DNA from: Photobacterium phosphoreum
GTDB lineage: Bacteria; Pseudomonadota; Gammaproteobacteria; Enterobacterales; Vibrionaceae
Reading direction: 5' to 3'
Assembly (NCBI RefSeq): GCF_002954725.1
Contig: NZ_MSCQ01000001.1
Coordinates: 593,857 to 657,856, forward strand
Length of the DNA: 64,000 bases
The notes under the pieces were generated by a model. The model saw only the letters and a program-made list of their open reading frames with translations, was not told where the DNA came from and searched no databases. Numbering within the stretch: position 1 is the first letter of the stretch; each line of letters starts with the position of its first letter. Positions 11,390-20,333 of the stretch are shown one piece after another. The position numbers and the translations under genes are program-made.

Positions 11390-11437
11390 CTAGTCAGGAT
11401 GATGATGATGTTGAGATAGAATCATTTGGATACGCAT
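11390..11437 (-). CDS. hisL: his operon leader peptide
   Basis: A 15-codon frame reads MRIQMILSQHHHHPD and ends in TAG. Four consecutive CAT codons precede Pro-Asp, the same C-terminal HHHHPD arrangement seen in the enterobacterial leader, which has seven His. Stalling at the His codons when charged tRNA-His is scarce would favour the antiterminator. The start has a weak TGAG ribosome-binding site about 8 bp upstream. Only four His codons suggests a less steep response than in E. coli (inference). Confidence 0.93.
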   Translation of the reverse strand: MRIQMILSQHHHHPD

Positions 11438-11786
11438 AAATATTTACTCAATAAGGTTGAACGCTATTCGTTGTTGTTATTCACACTAACGAAGCTGGTT
11501 GTTTTTTGCAACAATAATTTTAGCAAAAAGTTAAAATTATTGTTAATTGTTTGTGTTAATACTTTAAGGGGATGAAATGAAGGTGGAAACAAATTAACCT
11601 CATGAAGTATAATAAGTTCTTTGATTTGTATTTAGTACGTTAGTTTTTACACTGTGATAATAAGTGAGTGCTTTTAGATGAAATTATCAATGTTGTAACA
11701 ATATAGGCAGGTTAATGGGAACCAGATGATCCCCATTCATTGATTATCGTGGGTATTTATTATTGATAAAGTGGGATTTATTTTGT
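11438..11786. other. Intergenic region with the his promoter
   Basis: This AT-rich region must hold the minus-strand promoter of the his operon, but no strong -35/-10 pair could be fixed by eye. A short inverted repeat, AATGGG...CCCATT, lies at about 11713-11737 after the ychJ stop. It lacks a U tract on the minus strand. No coding signal was seen. Confidence 0.5.
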
Positions 11787-12311
11787 CTAGCCACAACATT
11801 TTTTGTGTTTTTTACCGCTACCACAGGGGCAAGGATCATTACGACCTACGCTTTTATTGCTAGTGATAGACGCAGGTGATATTGGTTGTTCATTGGAGGG
11901 CGGTTGTGGGTATTCACCATCAATATAAAACCAGCATAGTTCACCGTTTATTGACTCTTGTACAAACCGAGAACGTTCTTGCAAGAGATATTCTTCACCT
12001 GCTTCTTTATAGCCAGCTTTAAACTCGACATAACCTTGTCCGTCAGCGGCTATTTCACTGCTTATAACCTCAAGGCCGAGCCATTTTAGTGCGATAGATT
12101 CTGCAATGGCGGTGCGGTGTTGCTCAGCTTCGCAACTTGAGTGATAAGTTTGTACCACGAAATCAACTAAGCCTAAGACATGGGCGCTGTAACGCGCGCG
12201 CATGAGTTGTTCTGGGTGAGTTGCTAATGCGTGATTGGCATGAATAGGTTTACAGCATTCAGTTAGAGGTTTATGACTGCCACAAGGACATTCATCATGA
12301 TGTTTTGACAT
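11787..12311 (-). CDS. ychJ: YchJ family SEC-C motif protein (UPF0225)
   Basis: The 174-residue protein carries two SEC-C type zinc motifs. One is at the N-terminus (CPCGSHKPLTECC, residues 8-20) and one at the extreme C-terminus (NDPCPCGSGKKHKKCCG). A central NTF2-like domain, the hallmark of YchJ, begins with EQLMRARYSAHVLGLVDFVV. The function of YchJ is not known. SEC-C motifs in SecA bind Zn and SecB or ribosomes, so a link to proteostasis is possible. It is a single gene between the his operon and a divergent TSUP permease. Confidence 0.9.
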   Translation of the reverse strand: MSKHHDECPCGSHKPLTECCKPIHANHALATHPEQLMRARYSAHVLGLVDFVVQTYHSSCEAEQHRTAIAESIALKWLGLEVISSEIAADGQGYVEFKAGYKEAGEEYLLQERSRFVQESINGELCWFYIDGEYPQPPSNEQPISPASITSNKSVGRNDPCPCGSGKKHKKCCG

Positions 12312-12530
12312 GTTTTTAGCCGATCTTAGTAAAGAAGTTAGCCCTAGTTTACGTTTTCACCAGCTTCATTGGCAATCAGTGTTTATATTTGCTGCAATAT
12401 ATTGATGGGGTGATTAAAATAATGGTAAGTCATTGCGTATAAGTACATAATATCCTCAATTGGAATAACCCCCAATGACAATGCACCTTTTGTGCTCCTC
12501 GAATAACCCTCTTTGTGTTTAATAGTTGTT

Positions 12531-13427
12531 ATGTCCATATTTACCTTGATACAAGCGGGATTGCTTGTAGGTGGCGGTGTTTTTTGCTTTATGTTGTTTA
12601 TAGCATGGCGAAAAAACCGTAAGCAGGAAGCTGATACACGTATTATCCCTGTTGCTATTGTCGGTGGTTTTGCCCACTTTTGTGACACATTAGGGATTGG
12701 CAGTTTTGCTATTATGACGGCAGGCTATAAACAGTTTAAGTTGATTGATGATCAACAGTTACCTGGAACCCTTAATTGTCAGTCAGTAATGCCTACTGTT
12801 TTTCAGGCATTTATATTTATGACGGCGGTTTCGGTTGATTCGGTAACATTACTGAGTCTAGTCGTTGCAGCTTGTGTTGGGGCAACCATTGGGGCGCGTT
12901 TAGTCTCAAGTTGGGATCGACAACATATTCGTATTGTAATGAGTGTCGCTCTATTAATTGTGGCGGGTTTAATGCTTGCTGGTCAATTAAAGTTGTTTCC
13001 ACTTGGTGGCAGTAGTCTTGGTTTAAGTGGTTGGAAATTGGTTATTGGTATTGTCGGTAACTTTATTTTTGGTGCTTTAATGACCGTAGGAATAGGCTTA
13101 TATGCGCCTTGTATGGTGATGATTTACTTATTAGGTATGAATCCATTAGCGGCTTTTCCTGTCATGATGTGTTCGTGTGCGTTCTTAAGTTTCTTTTCAT
13201 CGGCGAGTTTTATGCGTCATAATCGTTTTAATAGCCGCGCAACAGTAACTGTCGCGCTAATCGGACCTATTATGGTGATGATTGCTGCTTATTTCGTGAA
13301 ATCATTAGATATGCATGTACTTGCGTGGTTAGTGTGCGCGGTGGTGTTTTATACTTCAGTGACTATGTATCGGTCATGGGCTGCGGATAGAAAAATCATG
13401 CCGAGTACAGCAATGAAATTACAATAA
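12531..13427 (+). CDS. TSUP family (TauE/SafE) inner-membrane permease
   Basis: This hydrophobic protein of about 298 residues has eight or so membrane segments. It shows the twofold TauE/SafE arrangement: an N-terminal half with VGGFAHFCDTLGIGSF, and a second half with GNFIFGALMTVGIGLYAPCMVMIYLLGMNP. The family exports or imports sulfur-containing anions such as sulfite and sulfoacetate, but the substrate here cannot be read from the sequence. The ATG at 12531 is preferred. A TTG at 12513 would add six residues and neither has a clear ribosome-binding site. It is monocistronic and ends before a strong hairpin terminator. Confidence 0.8.
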   Translation: MSIFTLIQAGLLVGGGVFCFMLFIAWRKNRKQEADTRIIPVAIVGGFAHFCDTLGIGSFAIMTAGYKQFKLIDDQQLPGTLNCQSVMPTVFQAFIFMTAVSVDSVTLLSLVVAACVGATIGARLVSSWDRQHIRIVMSVALLIVAGLMLAGQLKLFPLGGSSLGLSGWKLVIGIVGNFIFGALMTVGIGLYAPCMVMIYLLGMNPLAAFPVMMCSCAFLSFFSSASFMRHNRFNSRATVTVALIGPIMVMIAAYFVKSLDMHVLAWLVCAVVFYTSVTMYRSWAADRKIMPSTAMKLQ

Positions 13428-13461
13428 GATTAATGATCATAATAATGTATGATTAATCCAT

Positions 13462-13492
13462 AAAAAAGGTACGTATATCGTACCTTTTTTTG
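13462..13492. terminator. Bidirectional terminator between the TSUP permease and lpxH
   Basis: AAAAAAGGTACG pairs with CGTACCTTTTTT around a short TATAT-type loop. Symmetry lets it serve both convergent genes. Confidence 0.9.
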
Positions 13493-13516
13493 TTTTTGTA
13501 TTTTGGGTAGAAATGA

Positions 13517-14257
13517 TTAATCTGAGCTTGGGGTATTGAAATTACGAGTCTCTAGTTGGTAACCTTCGACGTTATACACCAGTACCGAACCATGATCATA
13601 CCAATCACCAAGAACGATACGCTGCGCTGGTATGCCATCGATATCAAGATCATGAATATCCGGTCGGTGCGTATGGCCGTGAATCATTTGGGTGACATTT
13701 GCCTCACGCATTACCCGTACTACTTCTTCTTGAGTAACATCCATAATCGATTGGCTTTTGGTTTTATTATTTTTACCACTATTGGAACGGATCTTATCAC
13801 CGACTTTTATACGGTACGATAATGGTAATCGCGCAAAGAGCCACTGAATAATAGGGTTATGGACTTTTTTTCGGTAGCGTTGGTAGGCGGGATCGCTAAT
13901 ACACAGTGTATCGCCATGTAAAATTAACGTTGGGGTACCGTAAAGATCAACCACAGTATGCTCGGGTAATAATATTATTCCCGTTTCACGGCTAAATCGT
14001 TTACCAATTAAAAAGTCACGGTTGCCATGAATAAAATAGCAAGGTGTGCCAGTGTCTGTCAGCGTTTTGAAGGCTTGTTTAACTTGCTGTAGAAAAGGAG
14101 AGTCTTCATCATCGCCAATCCACATTTCGAATAAATCCCCTAATACATACAGGGCATCGATATGGTGGGTTTCCTCGGCCATAAAGCGTAAGAAACAAGC
14201 GGTAATGTCAGGTCGTTCAGCACTTAAGTGCAAATCTGCAATAAATAATGTCGTCAT
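13517..14257 (-). CDS. lpxH: UDP-2,3-diacylglucosamine diphosphatase
   Basis: The 246-residue calcineurin-like metallophosphoesterase shows the full motif set: FIADLHL (DxH) at residues 5-11, GDLFEMWIGDDE near 41-52, GNRDFLIG near 79-86, HGD near 114, and HGHTHRPDIH near 195-204. It hydrolyses UDP-2,3-diacylglucosamine to lipid X and UMP, the fourth step of lipid A synthesis, at the inner membrane. It lies 44 bp downstream of ppiB on the same strand, a common gammaproteobacterial pair near cysS. A hairpin sits between the two genes. Confidence 0.96.
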   Translation of the reverse strand: MTTLFIADLHLSAERPDITACFLRFMAEETHHIDALYVLGDLFEMWIGDDEDSPFLQQVKQAFKTLTDTGTPCYFIHGNRDFLIGKRFSRETGIILLPEHTVVDLYGTPTLILHGDTLCISDPAYQRYRKKVHNPIIQWLFARLPLSYRIKVGDKIRSNSGKNNKTKSQSIMDVTQEEVVRVMREANVTQMIHGHTHRPDIHDLDIDGIPAQRIVLGDWYDHGSVLVYNVEGYQLETRNFNTPSSD

Positions 14258-14269
14258 AATTGATTAATA

Positions 14270-14293
14270 AAGGGCGGTAACTAACCGCCCTTT
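14270..14293 (-). terminator. Hairpin between ppiB and lpxH
   Basis: AAAGGGCGGT pairs with ACCGCCCTTT around a 4-base loop. After the stem the minus strand reads ATTAAT instead of a U run, so this may be a leaky terminator or an mRNA-stabilising stem within a ppiB-lpxH transcript. Confidence 0.6.
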
Positions 14294-14301
14294 GCGAAGA
14301 A

Positions 14302-14796
14302 TTACTCTTCGATTGTTACGTTTTTGATAATAACGTCTTCAACTGGCACGTCATCGTGGTAACCGTTACGGCCTGTTTTAACTGCTTTGATTTTCTCAAC
14401 TACGTCCATGCCTTCAACAACAGCAGCAAACACACAGTAGCCCCAGCCACTCATGTTCTCGCCAGTGAAGTCTAGGAAGTTGTTATCTTTTACGTTAATG
14501 AAGAACTGTGAGCTAGCAGAATGCGGTGCGTTGGTACGCGCCATTGCTAATGTGCCTGTTTTGTTGCTTAGGCCATTGTTTGCTTCATTATTGATTGTTG
14601 CGCGTGTTTCTTTTTCTTCCATACCAGGAAGCATGCCGCCGCCTTGAACCATGAAACCATCAATAACACGGTGGAAAATAGTACCGTTATAGAAACCGTC
14701 ACGGCAGTACTGTAAGAAGTTAGCACAAGTTACCGGTGCTTTATCTTCGAAAAGGTTAATTTTGATATCACCAAAATTTGTGTGAAGGGTAATCAT
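14302..14796 (-). CDS. ppiB: Peptidyl-prolyl cis-trans isomerase B (cytoplasmic cyclophilin)
   Basis: This 164-residue cyclophilin lacks a signal peptide and begins [21 protein letters not shown]. Family motifs include [13 protein letters not shown] near residues 41-53 and [14 protein letters not shown] near 95-108. It catalyses proline isomerisation during protein folding. It has a good ribosome-binding site (AAGGAAAA) upstream and is transcribed divergently from cysS, an arrangement conserved in many gammaproteobacteria. Confidence 0.96.
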   Translation of the reverse strand: MITLHTNFGDIKINLFEDKAPVTCANFLQYCRDGFYNGTIFHRVIDGFMVQGGGMLPGMEEKETRATINNEANNGLSNKTGTLAMARTNAPHSASSQFFINVKDNNFLDFTGENMSGWGYCVFAAVVEGMDVVEKIKAVKTGRNGYHDDVPVEDVIIKNVTIEE

Positions 14797-14987
14797 GATT
14801 TTTTCCTTAAATGGAGTATTTTCTTTAAGCCTGAATATTAACTTACCTTAGCCGTGTCAGACAAACATTACCCGCTTAATCTGCACTAATTGCTAAAATA
14901 GCATCCATCCTTGAATTTTCCTTGCGATCAAATGCTATAAAAGGTGTAATTACCGACAAATTTGAAATTAATGAGTAATGCTGAGAC

Positions 14988-16370
14988 ATGTTAAAGATCT
15001 ATAATTCGCTCACACGACAAAAAGAAGTATTTACACCCATCCATCCTGGCAAAGTCGGTATGTACGTCTGTGGCGTTACGATCTACGATTTATGTCATAT
15101 TGGGCATGGTCGTACATTCGTCTCTTTTGATGTAGTGTCGCGTTATTTGCGTTACTCAGGCTACGATCTTACTTTTGTTCGTAATATTACTGATATCGAC
15201 GATAAAATCATTAAACGTGCGGCTGAAAATGGCGAAAGCTGTGAATCATTAACTGAGCGTCTAATTGGTGAAATGCACACTGACTTTGATGCTTTAGGCA
15301 TGAAACGTCCAGATGTTGAACCGCGCGCAACGCAATTTATTGCTGAGATTATTGCACTTTGTGAGCGTTTAATTGAACGTGGTTTCGCTTATGTTGCATC
15401 AAATGGCGATGTGATGTTTGAAGTGAGTAAGTATGACGATTATGGTCGTCTTTCTAAGCAAGATCTCGATCAACTTCAAGCCGGTGCGCGGGTTGATATT
15501 GATATGGCAAAACGTAGTCCACTCGATTTCGTGCTATGGAAAATGTCTAAGCCGGGTGAGCCTACATGGGAATCACCATGGGGCCCAGGTCGTCCTGGTT
15601 GGCACATTGAGTGTTCAGCGATGAACTCGTCTATTCTGGGCGATCACTTTGATATTCATGGTGGCGGTTCAGATTTACAATTCCCTCACCACGAAAATGA
15701 AATTGCGCAATCATGCTGTGCTCACGATGGTCAATATGTGAATACATGGATGCACAGTGGCATGGTAATGGTTGATCGTGAAAAGATGTCTAAGTCATTA
15801 GGTAACTTCTTCACTATTCGTGATGTATTAAAGCATTACGATCCTGAGACAGTACGTTACTTCTTAATGTCTGGTCATTACCGTAGCCAGCTTAACTATA
15901 GCGAAGATAATCTAAAGCAAGCTCGTTCAGCGCTTGAGCGTTTATACACTTCACTACGTGGCTTAGATACATCAGTAGAAGCGGCTGGTGGTGAAGAGTT
16001 TGTGGCTCGTTTTAAAGAAGCAATGGATGATGACTTCAATACACCTGAAGCATATTCAGCGTTGTTTGATATGGCTCGTGAAATTAACCGTCTGAAGACT
16101 GACGATGTAGCCGCGGCATCTGTATTAGGCGCACGTATGCGTGAACTGGCTGATATTTTAGGTTTGTTATCACAAGATCCTGAAGCCTTCTTACAAGGCG
16201 GTATTGGTGAAGATGATGACGTTGCTGAAATTGAAGCGTTAATCCAGCAGCGTTTGGATGCACGTGCAGCGAAAGATTGGGCTGCAGCGGATGATGCTCG
16301 TGATAAATTACTGGCGATGAACATTATTCTAGAAGACGGTGCTCAAGGTACAACTTGGCGTCGTAAATAA
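14988..16370 (+). CDS. cysS: Cysteinyl-tRNA synthetase
   Basis: The 460-residue class I synthetase has the HIGH signature as CHIGHGRTF (residues 36-44) and the KMSKS loop as [11 protein letters not shown] near 265-275. Zn ligands Cys28 (YVCGVTIYD), Cys (HIECSAMN) and His/Glu (HHENEIAQS) are all seen. It charges tRNA-Cys. Length equals E. coli CysS (461). It ends in a C-terminal DALR-type helical region. It is divergent from ppiB and has its own terminator. Confidence 0.98.
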   Translation: MLKIYNSLTRQKEVFTPIHPGKVGMYVCGVTIYDLCHIGHGRTFVSFDVVSRYLRYSGYDLTFVRNITDIDDKIIKRAAENGESCESLTERLIGEMHTDFDALGMKRPDVEPRATQFIAEIIALCERLIERGFAYVASNGDVMFEVSKYDDYGRLSKQDLDQLQAGARVDIDMAKRSPLDFVLWKMSKPGEPTWESPWGPGRPGWHIECSAMNSSILGDHFDIHGGGSDLQFPHHENEIAQSCCAHDGQYVNTWMHSGMVMVDREKMSKSLGNFFTIRDVLKHYDPETVRYFLMSGHYRSQLNYSEDNLKQARSALERLYTSLRGLDTSVEAAGGEEFVARFKEAMDDDFNTPEAYSALFDMAREINRLKTDDVAAASVLGARMRELADILGLLSQDPEAFLQGGIGEDDDVAEIEALIQQRLDARAAKDWAAADDARDKLLAMNIILEDGAQGTTWRRK

Positions 16371-16399
16371 TTTAGCTTATTGTTGAATCTATTGAATAA

Positions 16400-16428
16400 A
16401 ACCGAGGTTTATATGCCTCGGTTTTTTT
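16400..16428 (+). terminator. cysS terminator
   Basis: AACCGAGG pairs with CCTCGGTT, followed by seven T residues, about 30 bp after the cysS stop. Confidence 0.9.
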
Positions 16429-16441
16429 ATCTTTATATATC

Positions 16442-16521
16442 CTCAAATTCTCAAATCCTCAAATTCTCAAATTCTCAAATTCTCAAATTCTCAAATCCTC
16501 AAATTCTCAAATCCTCAAACC
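16442..16521. repeat. Ten-copy 8-bp tandem repeat, unit CTCAAAT[T/C]
   Basis: Ten head-to-tail copies of an 8-mer run without interruption for 80 bp. Copies are CTCAAATT or CTCAAATC, and the last is CTCAAACC. It lies between the cysS terminator and the glpQ promoter. The T/C variants occur in a mixed order, which suggests slippage and duplication. Copy number is likely to vary between strains. Confidence 0.95.
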
Positions 16522-16763
16522 TTCATGTCTATTTTACCTATTACGATTGGTTTCATTTAATTATGCCACTTCAATAACGACACTTCATATTATGAAGCCA
16601 ATGAGTCTATTCGTTGAATATTTAATGACTGTATTCCACTTTGGAATGAGAGTCACTATTCGAGAATAAATGTCGTTGCGCAACCTGTTAATATTGTTAT
16701 ATACGCATTTGATCGCAATATTGTCATTAATTATCCGTATCATATGTTTCGAATGAAATAAAT

Positions 16764-16783
16764 TATGTTCGATATTGACCAGA
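16764..16783 (+). promoter_or_regulatory. Putative GlpR operator upstream of glpQ
   Basis: The 20-mer starting TATGTTCGATATTGACC matches 17 of 20 positions of the E. coli GlpR consensus (WATGTTCGWTAWCGAACATW), with a perfect left half. It lies just upstream of the glpQ ribosome-binding site, where repressor binding would block transcription. A related, degenerate ATGTTTCGAATGAAAT lies about 20 bp upstream. Confidence 0.5.
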
Positions 16784-16802
16784 AGTGATTGAAGGAATGA
16801 TA

Positions 16803-17891
16803 ATGAAAAAAGTGATTTTAGCGACGGTGATCGGTTGTGTTGTTTTTTCAATGGGTGCAGTGGCTCAGCCAAATACGGATAAAATTGTGATTGCCCACCG
16901 TGGTGCTTCTGGCTATTTACCTGAGCATACCTTGCCAGCCAAAGCACTTGCTTATGGTATGAAGCCTGACTATATCGAACAAGATGTGGTAATGACGAAA
17001 GACGATAAACTGGTGGTGTTACATGATCATTATCTAGATCGAGTAACCAATGTTGCAACGTTATTTCCTGATCGCGCCCGTAAAGATGGTCGCTATTATG
17101 CGATTGATTTTACACTCGCTGAAATTAAGCAATTGAGTGTGACGGAAGGTTTTAATATTAAAGAGGGTAAGCAAGTCCAAGGTTTCTCTGAACGTTTCCC
17201 TATTTGGAAGTCTCATTTTACTGTGCCAACGTTCGAAGAAGAAATCGAAATGATCCAAGGACTAAATAAAACACTTGGTTATGATATTGGCTTATATCCA
17301 GAAATTAAAGCACCGTGGTTTCATCGTCATGAAGGTAAAGACATCAGTAAAGCAGTATTAACCGTATTAAAGCAATATGGTTATACGGATAAAAACAGTA
17401 ATATTTATTTACAAACCTTTGATTTTAATGAGTTGAAGCGTATTAATGATCAATTAATGCCAGCGATGGGAATGGATCTCAATTTAGTACAATTGATGGC
17501 TGAAACCGGTTGGAACGAAACCATGGTGTACGATAAATCAGGGAAGGCACATGCATATAGTTATGATTGGATGTTTAAACCTGGTGGTATGAAAACTTTA
17601 TCGCAATATGCTGATGGTATTGGTCCGTGGAAACCGATGATAGTGAAAGACAGTTCAACATTAGGCCATATTGAATTAACCGATATGGTTAAAAATGCCC
17701 ACGCGAACGGGATGGTGGTGCACCCTTATACATTCCGTGCCGATAAAGATCGTATTCCTGCCTATGTTAAAGATTACAATGGCATGTTAGAGGTGTTTTA
17801 TAATCAAGCGGATGTCGATGGTGTCTTTACTGATTTTCCGGATAAAGCGGTGCATTTTTTACAACAACAATCGTCGTCTAAAAAGCACTAA
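16803..17891 (+). CDS. glpQ: Periplasmic glycerophosphodiester phosphodiesterase
   Basis: This 362-residue GDPD-family enzyme opens with a Sec signal peptide (MKKVILATVIGCVVFSMGAVAQ, cleavage likely after VAQ or AVA). The catalytic segment IAHRGASGYLPEHT follows near residues 32-45, with the metal/catalytic motif EQDVVMTKDDKLVVLHDH near 63-80 and IYPEIKAP-type Glu as LYPEIKAPWF. It hydrolyses glycerophosphodiesters to glycerol-3-phosphate and an alcohol in the periplasm. The ATG at 16803 follows GAAGGA by 6 bp. An upstream GTG at 16785 is open but overlaps that site. A GlpR-like operator precedes it. Confidence 0.95.
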   Translation: MKKVILATVIGCVVFSMGAVAQPNTDKIVIAHRGASGYLPEHTLPAKALAYGMKPDYIEQDVVMTKDDKLVVLHDHYLDRVTNVATLFPDRARKDGRYYAIDFTLAEIKQLSVTEGFNIKEGKQVQGFSERFPIWKSHFTVPTFEEEIEMIQGLNKTLGYDIGLYPEIKAPWFHRHEGKDISKAVLTVLKQYGYTDKNSNIYLQTFDFNELKRINDQLMPAMGMDLNLVQLMAETGWNETMVYDKSGKAHAYSYDWMFKPGGMKTLSQYADGIGPWKPMIVKDSSTLGHIELTDMVKNAHANGMVVHPYTFRADKDRIPAYVKDYNGMLEVFYNQADVDGVFTDFPDKAVHFLQQQSSSKKH

Positions 17892-17909
17892 ATAGTCATT
17901 TATATGTGC

Positions 17910-17942
17910 AGCCCGTTCTATTGCTAGATACGGGCTTTTTTT
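17910..17942 (+). terminator. glpQ terminator
   Basis: AGCCCGT pairs with ACGGGCT, with inner TCTA/TAGA around TTGC, followed by seven T. Almost the same sequence, inverted, forms the adhE terminator at 23042. Confidence 0.9.
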
Positions 17943-17948
17943 ATACTG

Positions 17949-18773
17949 CTATAACGTCTCTGGCAGTTGTGTTCCGCATTTCTTACAGTAATCTGCATCC
18001 ATTTCATGGCCGCTGGTGGCACAATTCGGACACCGGATCAGGCCGCGATGTGTTTTCATTTCTTGATTTAATTCTGCAGTAATAATACCTGTTGGTACGG
18101 CAAGAATAGAATAACCTAATAGCATGGTTAATGAGGCTAATGCCTTGCCCATGACTGTATGTGGCACAATATCGCCATAACCAACAGTGGTAATAGTGAC
18201 GATTGCCCAGTAAATACTTTTAGGAATACTGGTAAAACCATTTGCAGGACCTTCAATAATAAACATCAACGAGCCAAACACTGTTACAAGGATTAATACT
18301 GAACTAAAAAAGACCACTATTTTACGTTGAGCATGACGAAGTGAACGTAATAATATATTGGAATCTTTAAGAAATCTTGCCAGTTTTAGAACACGGAAAA
18401 TACGCAGTACGCGAATAAGACGAATGATTAATAAATAATTTGAACCTGGGATTAAAAACGCGATATAAGCAGGTAAAATCGCCATTAAATCGATAACGCC
18501 ATAGAAGCTACGCGCATAAGCCATTGGGCGAGGAGAACAATATAAACGCAAAATATATTCGATGGTAAAGAGGATTGTAAACGTCCATTCAGCACCAATA
18601 AGTAAGTGTGAATATTGTGATTCGATACTGGCAACTGATGAAATAATCAAAATGATTTCAGAGCTGATAATGGCAATAATTAAGGCAATATCAAACCATT
18701 GTCCGAAGCGAGTAGATGTACCGAAAATAACTTGATATAGACGTTGTCTTGGAGTTAGTGTTAGTTTTGTCAT
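17949..18773 (-). CDS. Voltage-gated potassium channel with C-terminal zinc ribbon
   Basis: The 274-residue protein has the six-helix plan of a Kv-type channel. S4 is visible as LLIIRLIRVLRIFRVLKLAR near residues 112-131, with Arg or Lys every third or fourth position. The pore helix and selectivity filter are TITTVGYGD near 192-200. The cytoplasmic C-terminus ends in a small zinc ribbon, CPNC...CKKC (about residues 246-266), in place of an RCK domain. It should conduct K+ across the inner membrane in response to voltage. The ribbon's role is unknown. It is a single gene, convergent with glpQ. Confidence 0.9.
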   Translation of the reverse strand: MTKLTLTPRQRLYQVIFGTSTRFGQWFDIALIIAIISSEIILIISSVASIESQYSHLLIGAEWTFTILFTIEYILRLYCSPRPMAYARSFYGVIDLMAILPAYIAFLIPGSNYLLIIRLIRVLRIFRVLKLARFLKDSNILLRSLRHAQRKIVVFFSSVLILVTVFGSLMFIIEGPANGFTSIPKSIYWAIVTITTVGYGDIVPHTVMGKALASLTMLLGYSILAVPTGIITAELNQEMKTHRGLIRCPNCATSGHEMDADYCKKCGTQLPETL

Positions 18774-18902
18774 AATTTAATAGTGTTTATTAACAAGTAA
18801 AACGCAACGTAATATATTAATCGTTGCGCAGTGCCATTAATTGGCTTGAATAAACCCCAGTATATCAAAACCCCGCAATGACTTAAGGATTTATTGAGTG
18901 CT

Positions 18903-18931
18903 AAAAAAGCCCCACGTTAACATTGAGGCTT
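18903..18931 (-). terminator. ychE terminator
   Basis: On the minus strand AAGCCTCA pairs with TGGGGCTT (one G-U), followed by a U run. It lies 29 bp past the ychE stop. Confidence 0.8.
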
Positions 18932-18959
18932 AGGTTTGTTATAGGGATTAATAATGATG

Positions 18960-19598
18960 TTAGCCCAATCCAGGTAACATTACTCGCAGACCGTTAATTA
19001 TAAACTCAATCCCAAGTGCTGCTAGAATCAAACCCATAATACGAGTGATTACGTTAATCCCTGTTTGGCCTAAAAAACGTACTATATAAGGTGCAGAACG
19101 AAATAATAACCAACAGCAAAAAGCAAACACAGTAATTGTGATTATAATACCTATTGTAGAAGTAACACCGGGATAGCGAGAACCATAGACAATGGTTGAA
19201 CTAATCGCACCAGGTCCCGCCATTAATGGCATCGCTAATGGCACTACACCGACTTGCTCTCGACTAACGGATTCAGATTTCTCTTCTTTATTTTGTTTTA
19301 CCTCACCTATTTTACCGCTCATCATTGAAAACGCGATACTCAACAGAAGTAAACCGCCTGCAACTCGAAACGAATCAATAGAGATACTAAAGAGATCCAG
19401 CAAATGTTGCCCAGCTATTAATGCGACAATCAAAATAATAGCAATGGCAACATTGGTCGTTAATGCGGTCTTATTGCGTTCTTCAGGACTCATTGATCCA
19501 GTAAGAGAGACGAAAACGGGCATTATGCCAACAGGGTTAACAGTCGCAATAAGGCCAACGAAAAAATGTAAAAATATAGCTATATCAAAAGCCTGCAT
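18960..19598 (-). CDS. ychE: MarC family inner-membrane protein YchE
   Basis: The 212-residue MarC/UPF0056 protein has about six membrane segments. Family motifs are TVNPVGIMPVFVSLT near residues 19-33 and PLAMPLMAGPGAISSTIVYG near 121-140. The function is not established and the old link of MarC to multidrug resistance has not held up. A charged cytoplasmic loop (KQNKEEKSESVSREQ) separates the two halves. Its position divergent from adhE is the same as in E. coli, which supports the YchE assignment over MarC or YhgN. Confidence 0.88.
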   Translation of the reverse strand: MQAFDIAIFLHFFVGLIATVNPVGIMPVFVSLTGSMSPEERNKTALTTNVAIAIILIVALIAGQHLLDLFSISIDSFRVAGGLLLLSIAFSMMSGKIGEVKQNKEEKSESVSREQVGVVPLAMPLMAGPGAISSTIVYGSRYPGVTSTIGIIITITVFAFCCWLLFRSAPYIVRFLGQTGINVITRIMGLILAALGIEFIINGLRVMLPGLG

Positions 19599-20333
19599 AG
19601 TTATTCCTGTTAAGTGACCTTAATTTCTAATGGTGTGGTGAGAAAGAAAAATAGCCATTTAAATATTTATCTTGGTAATAAAAATTGAATCGTTAAGAGA
19701 ACAATTAACCTTAATATGTATTACTTAAATTAGTGATCTATAGAAGGTGTATATGTAAAAACATCGATATAACAATATATTAATCTAAGCGCATTGTTTC
19801 AGCTACCAATAAAAGCTGATTTACGCTATTTAGGACGTAGATAATATTTATCTTAGATTGATTATGTAAAGTGAATTTTTGTGGATTAGTATTAGAGGGG
19901 AAAAGATGTGCTAGGCTAATATGCAACAAATATTGAGCAGTTAAGCTAATAAATCGTGATTTCTGTCACAACTGGATGTGATAGGGGCTAGTAAATGTAT
20001 TTTTATTACGTAATATTTCGGCTTGTGAAATAAATGGTTTTGGTACATATTAGATAAATCAACTGCGAGGTTCATAAAATCGCATGTAAAAGTATGAAAT
20101 ACACGCTGTTTTTTGTTATTTAGTGATTATTTCGACATTTTGATGGTGTGGTGATCTAAATCAATTTCTTTTGTAATGTGAAAAATTATAATCAATTTTG
20201 AAAGTGATTTACTAAGTGTATGTAGGGCAATAAATGTTAATGCGTTTTAACGATCTAATGTGAAAGAATGCCAGTATATGTTTACTAAATAATTTTTGAT
20301 GAATTTTAGAGTTTTTATTTTTGGAGAAACAAT
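19599..20333. other. 735-bp regulatory region between ychE and adhE
   Basis: This is a long AT-rich region with no coding signal. It holds the divergent promoters and an FNR-like site at 20151. The 170 bp between that site and the adhE start suggest a long 5' untranslated leader, as known for E. coli adhE. Confidence 0.6.
20151..20164 (+). promoter_or_regulatory. FNR-like site upstream of adhE
   Basis: GTGATCTAAATCAA matches the FNR palindrome TTGAT-N4-ATCAA at nine of ten fixed positions. The position, upstream of a fermentative enzyme, fits oxygen control. The same motif is partly compatible with CRP. Confidence 0.55.

Noticed and set aside
11713..11737. Terminator for ychJ
   Set aside because: The AATGGG/CCCATT stem is short and has no U tract on the minus strand.
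16442..16521. CRISPR array
   Set aside because: Units are 8 bp and contiguous with no spacers, so this is a simple tandem repeat.
16380..16577. 65-codon frame with SNSQILKF repeats
   Set aside because: It is a translation of the 8-bp tandem repeat and cysS terminator, with no coding support.
16585..17058. 157-codon minus-strand frame
   Set aside because: It covers the glpQ promoter and 5' coding part, where glpQ is certain.
19970..19987. CRP-like site GTCACA...TGTGAT upstream of adhE
   Set aside because: The half-sites face the wrong way: CRP needs TGTGA then TCACA.
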